Shown here piece by piece: positions 61,435-64,000 of a stretch of 64,000 nt of DNA. This DNA comes from Isochrysis galbana (lineage: Eukaryota; Haptophyta; Isochrysidales; Isochrysidaceae). Where the stretch lies: contig CM030940.1 of NCBI GenBank assembly GCA_018136815.1, positions 2,587,915 to 2,651,914 of the forward strand. The letters are read 5' to 3'. The notes beneath the pieces were generated by a model. The model searched no databases and was not told the origin of the DNA. It saw only the letters and a list, made by a program, of their open reading frames with translations. A program made the position numbers and the translations under genes. The stretch's first letter is position 1, and every line of letters begins with the position of its first letter.

Positions 61435-61972
61435 CTACACATCAGTCTCAGTGTTGATTTTGCGCATTAACAAGTAGACCCGGGAGTCAAGGGCAAGTTT
61501 TTGCAAATGCCGAGGATCGCCCTTGAGTCGCATCAGAAGTCCGCCGAATGACACCTGCACCTCAATCGGAGCCTTAGTGTTCTCTTGTTTCCATTTGAAT
61601 ATCTTGCCATACATCGCGTATCTGTGGCCATAGGCAAAAACTCAGCACGACTCGCAGATTGCCGACATGAAGTGCAGTCACAGAGTGGGAGAAGGGCAGA
61701 GCTGCTCACTCATAGTCATCGAGTAGTGAGGGCTTGCCTGACTGATCGTACACGCCAGCATCGGCTCCACCATCTAAATCGAGCGTTGAGCTGAGCAGAA
61801 AAGCAAACCGATCGCCCACCTCGAGGGGATAGAGGTCGGAGTTGACGTCAAGGTCGAGCACGAGGTCATAACCCTCCTCGGAAAGACGGCAGTGAAGTCG
61901 TGTGACTTTGTCGAACTTCTTGCTCGTATCCTTCACTTCGAACTGGTCCGCGAAGAGCGTGCTCACGGACAT
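61435..61972 (-). CDS. RPB8: RNA polymerases I, II and III subunit RPABC3 (RPB8), one intron
   Basis: Exons (minus) 61972-61710 and 61621-61435 join in phase 2 to 149 residues, the normal length of RPB8. The intron (GTGAGC to CCACAG, 88 bp) is required: the direct frame stops after DDYE, whereas splicing gives the conserved DDYEYAMYGKIF. Exon 1: LFADQFEVKDTSKKFDKVTR, then DLDVNSDLYPLEVGDRFAFL and the LSSTLDLDG loop. Exon 2: VSFGGLLMRLKGDPRHLQKL, LDSRVYLLMRK. The subunit is shared by the three nuclear polymerases and has an OB-like fold. Upstream it faces the GDI-like gene across about 900 bp. Confidence 0.95.
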
Positions 61973-62112
61973 TGGGCGGGAGGCGTGGCGTGCTGCTGTC
62001 CGCAGGCCGTGCGCCGACTTGACTGGGGCACGCGCGGCAGTCGCGCGGCAATCCGCGAGACGGGCAGCAGTATGAATTTCTCTATTTATCCCACATGATG
62101 GGAGACCATATC
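61973..62112. promoter_or_regulatory. Promoter side of RPB8
   Basis: A short upstream segment before repeat X. TTTCTCTATTTATCCC at about 62082-62097 is AT-rich but cannot be named as a TATA box with confidence. Confidence 0.3.
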
Positions 62113-62455
62113 TACTCGGTGCCTAGCCAATTCCTAGCACAATTGTTCTCCCCCTCAGTAGTTTTGATCCCTTGATGCTTTCGGGCCCTGAGTCATGCAT
62201 AGTGCTCAGCCCACATGTACTAACAAGGCCTGAATCAAAAGGGTTTGGCGGCATGCAAGAGCAGGGTTGTGAAGAGACGCAACACGTGCCTGGGCCTGTA
62301 CGGACTGTCGATATCAATATCGGGCATCCCTCAATCCCAATCCCTCAATCCCTGTCATCTTGTTCTTCAAGGTCCCAAAGTCCCATATTTCAAGTGCAAC
62401 CCATACAAAAAAGCTATGGTTGGGCCCAGGGTAAGCATGCTTGGCGGCTACCGTA
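62113..62455 (-). repeat. Dispersed repeat X, uninterrupted copy
   Basis: Inverted copy of 53324-53542 plus 54596-54715, without the MITE. At the equivalent point the sequence runs straight through a single TA (about 62219-62220), so it is a natural empty site. Confidence 0.85.
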
Positions 62456-62878
62456 GGCTACCGCCCATGGGTATATGGGTATATGGGTATGGGCATGGCG
62501 TGTGATGGCCAGCCCTAGGCAGGCGTCTGCGCACATCAGTGCGCTATCAGCAGGTGCGGGGGCAAAAGACGGGTGGGTCCTGAGCGAGGAGCCCAAAACC
62601 CCCGATCGATTTCGATGCTTCTTTCCGACAGTAAAGGTAGGAGTAAAGATTGTACAGTAAAGAGTTTTAACAGTCACTAGTGCCTGCCTTGGTGAGGAGG
62701 CCGTCCAAAAAGAAAACCGTGGCGCTGATGTGTTCCGCGCGTCCCTCCGCCGCTGCGTGATCCCGTCGCGTGTGGGAGCTCCGTGGGGGGGGGGGGCTTC
62801 CCCTCCCCCCCCCCCCCCCCAGCTCAACCTCTCTCCTCCCTCTCTCTCTCTTCCCTCTCGGCGAGGAGGGCGAGGGAG
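62456..62878. other. Upstream region of the GDI-like gene
   Basis: GGGTATAT-type short repeats (62466-62492), C run (62804-62820) and a CT-rich leader directly before the ATG at 62879. No gene. Confidence 0.45.
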
Positions 62879-64000
62879 ATGCAGCCCCGGCGGCGAGCAG
62901 GCGCGGCGTGGCGGCTGGGCGTGGCCCTCTCGATCGCGCTCGCCACGCGCCGCGCCGGCGCAAGCGACGCCGCCAACTGGCGCGCTGCCTTCGACAAGAC
63001 CTATGACGCAGTCGTGATTGGCTCGGGGCCAACTGAGTCGCTGCTCGCCTCACTGCTGTCCGCGAACGGCAGAACTGTGCTGCAGCTGGAGCCGCGCCGC
63101 ACGCCAGGAGGTGTGGCCGCGAGCATGGACCTGCAAAAGATGTACGAGCGGATGGGCGAGGCGGGATCCAAGCCTGAGTCCAAGCTGAAGCTCGGCGCTT
63201 CTGAGGAGTATTCTGCTGACGTTGCCCCAAAGGTACTGATGGCAGGTGGGAAGGAGTTGCAGATGCTGGTGTCCTCAGGTCTATGGCAGCAGCTTGACTT
63301 TCGCAGGGTGCACCGGTCATTCATTTACCGCACTAAGGGTGACAACGAGTGGGATGTACACCGCGTGTTGGTAACGAAGGAGGATGTCCTCAAAACGCGC
63401 TGTATCCCCCCCCTTGAAAAGCCCAAGGTCGTCCTGATGCTCGCTTGGCTTGAACGTTTTGACGAATCGAACCCGACCACTTACGTCGCTGGCCAACTGC
63501 AAAAGAAGCGCCTGAATCTCGCCAAAATGTCGGCAGCCTCGTTCTTCCGCTATTGGGACTTTGCTCCTGAGACGACATTGCTCATCGCATGCGGCTTGGG
63601 TTCCTGGAGTGGTTCGATGGCCAAGCTGAAGAAGCTCCCAGCCATTGAGATGGTGCGGGCGATGAAGCGGTATAAGGAGTCTTTCAAAACGTTCCAATAC
63701 ATGACATCGCCATATGTCTACCCCATCACGGGCATCGGCTCCTCCTTCGCCAAGGCTTCCGCAAAAGTGCTCGCGACCAACAATGGCATTTCTTTGGTTG
63801 GCCGTCCAATCGACTGCATTCTTTACGACGCGTCGGGGCGCGCATGTGGCGTCACGTCTGAAGGGGTCTCAGTGAACGCTGGTTGCGTCATTAGCGCTCC
63901 CGAGCATGTGCCTGAAGCCGCGGAAGAGGCCTATTCCGTCGTTCGCATGTATGCAGTGCTCTCGCATGCGCCACACAAGTGCAAGGATGCTCGATCTTGC
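62879..64000 (+). CDS. Rab GDP-dissociation-inhibitor-like protein with N-terminal signal-like extension (partial)
   Basis: Open for 374 codons to the window edge, so the 3' end is missing. From about residue 40 it follows the GDI/REP fold: YDAVVIGSGPTESLLASLL (Rossmann start), a PGGVAASM segment where GDI has YGGESAS, KELQMLVSSGLWQQLDFRRV, WDVHRVLVTKEDVL, RFDESNPTTY, and SPYVYPITGIGSSFAKASA. Known family role: GDI extracts prenylated Rab GTPases from membranes and recycles them in the cytosol. Odd: an Arg-rich, then hydrophobic N-terminal extension (WRLGVALSIALATRRAGA) precedes the core, whereas GDI normally starts only a few residues before the Rossmann strand. No other in-frame ATG could give the full fold. 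Many core residues are divergent. Confidence 0.82.
   Translation, partial: MQPRRRAGAAWRLGVALSIALATRRAGASDAANWRAAFDKTYDAVVIGSGPTESLLASLLSANGRTVLQLEPRRTPGGVAASMDLQKMYERMGEAGSKPESKLKLGASEEYSADVAPKVLMAGGKELQMLVSSGLWQQLDFRRVHRSFIYRTKGDNEWDVHRVLVTKEDVLKTRCIPPLEKPKVVLMLAWLERFDESNPTTYVAGQLQKKRLNLAKMSAASFFRYWDFAPETTLLIACGLGSWSGSMAKLKKLPAIEMVRAMKRYKESFKTFQYMTSPYVYPITGIGSSFAKASAKVLATNNGISLVGRPIDCILYDASGRACGVTSEGVSVNAGCVISAPEHVPEAAEEAYSVVRMYAVLSHAPHKCKDARSC

Overview
The window is nuclear DNA from a unicellular photosynthetic eukaryote with a GC-rich genome. The evidence is GT-AG introns of 88-279 bp, cytosolic and mitochondrial ribosomal protein genes (RPS10, bL35), an RNA polymerase subunit (RPB8), a mitochondrial alternative oxidase, and a plastid-type DUF1997 protein whose N-terminus looks like a signal peptide followed by a basic transit region, as in algae with secondary plastids. 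A haptophyte- or stramenopile-like alga fits; the sequence alone does not settle it. No rRNA gene, CRISPR array, operon or bacterial signal was found. One 100-N scaffold gap lies at 17487-17586.

Layout of host genes: M16 metallopeptidase (670-3948, -), a doublecortin-like/multi-pass membrane protein (5662-8373, -), alternative oxidase (10341-11426, -), a small acidic protein (12032-12325, +), DUF1997 plastid protein (23351-24049, +), mitochondrial bL35 (26305-26796, -), a three-exon PF03407-type glycosyltransferase (29420-31854, +), a coiled-coil protein (35145-35918, -), an SLC52-like transporter (39503-40855, -), a three-exon MATE transporter (41419-43291, +), RPS10 with one intron (48837-49412, +), PDX2/PdxT with two introns (51045-52252, -), a PiT phosphate transporter with one intron (55166-57013, +), RPB8 with one intron (61435-61972, -) and a Rab-GDI-like protein running off the right edge (62879-64000, +). 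Several exons are too short or too split to appear as long reading frames and were rebuilt from splice signals plus family knowledge. The genes are independent housekeeping loci rather than one pathway.

Most of the remaining DNA is mobile. One LINE (17587-22778 plus 3' UTR) has an intact endonuclease-reverse transcriptase frame. Shorter relatives, several with exact target-site duplications, show that this LINE group has two unusual ends: a 5'-terminal perfect or near-perfect hairpin just before an ATGG start, and a 3' end that finishes in oligo(T) on the sense strand after an AATATTA-like motif. Two internally deleted derivatives (13334-14404; 57716-58463) carry both ends between 16-bp duplications. 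LINE copies are nested in one another in opposite orientation, repeatedly within about 150-180 bp of another copy's start codon.

DNA transposons are also clear: a nearly intact hAT element (45906-48413) with an 8-bp duplication, broken only by a 7-bp tandem duplication; a 1015-bp hAT deletion derivative with a 21-bp inverted repeat (36631-37645); and a TA-flanked MITE inserted into another copy of itself (53543-54593), whose host repeat has an empty copy at 62113-62455. Other points of note are a 21-unit 16-bp palindromic tandem array (28375-28710) next to a broken Tc1-like transposase, and an AT-rich fractured gene (32217-32815) unlike its surroundings.
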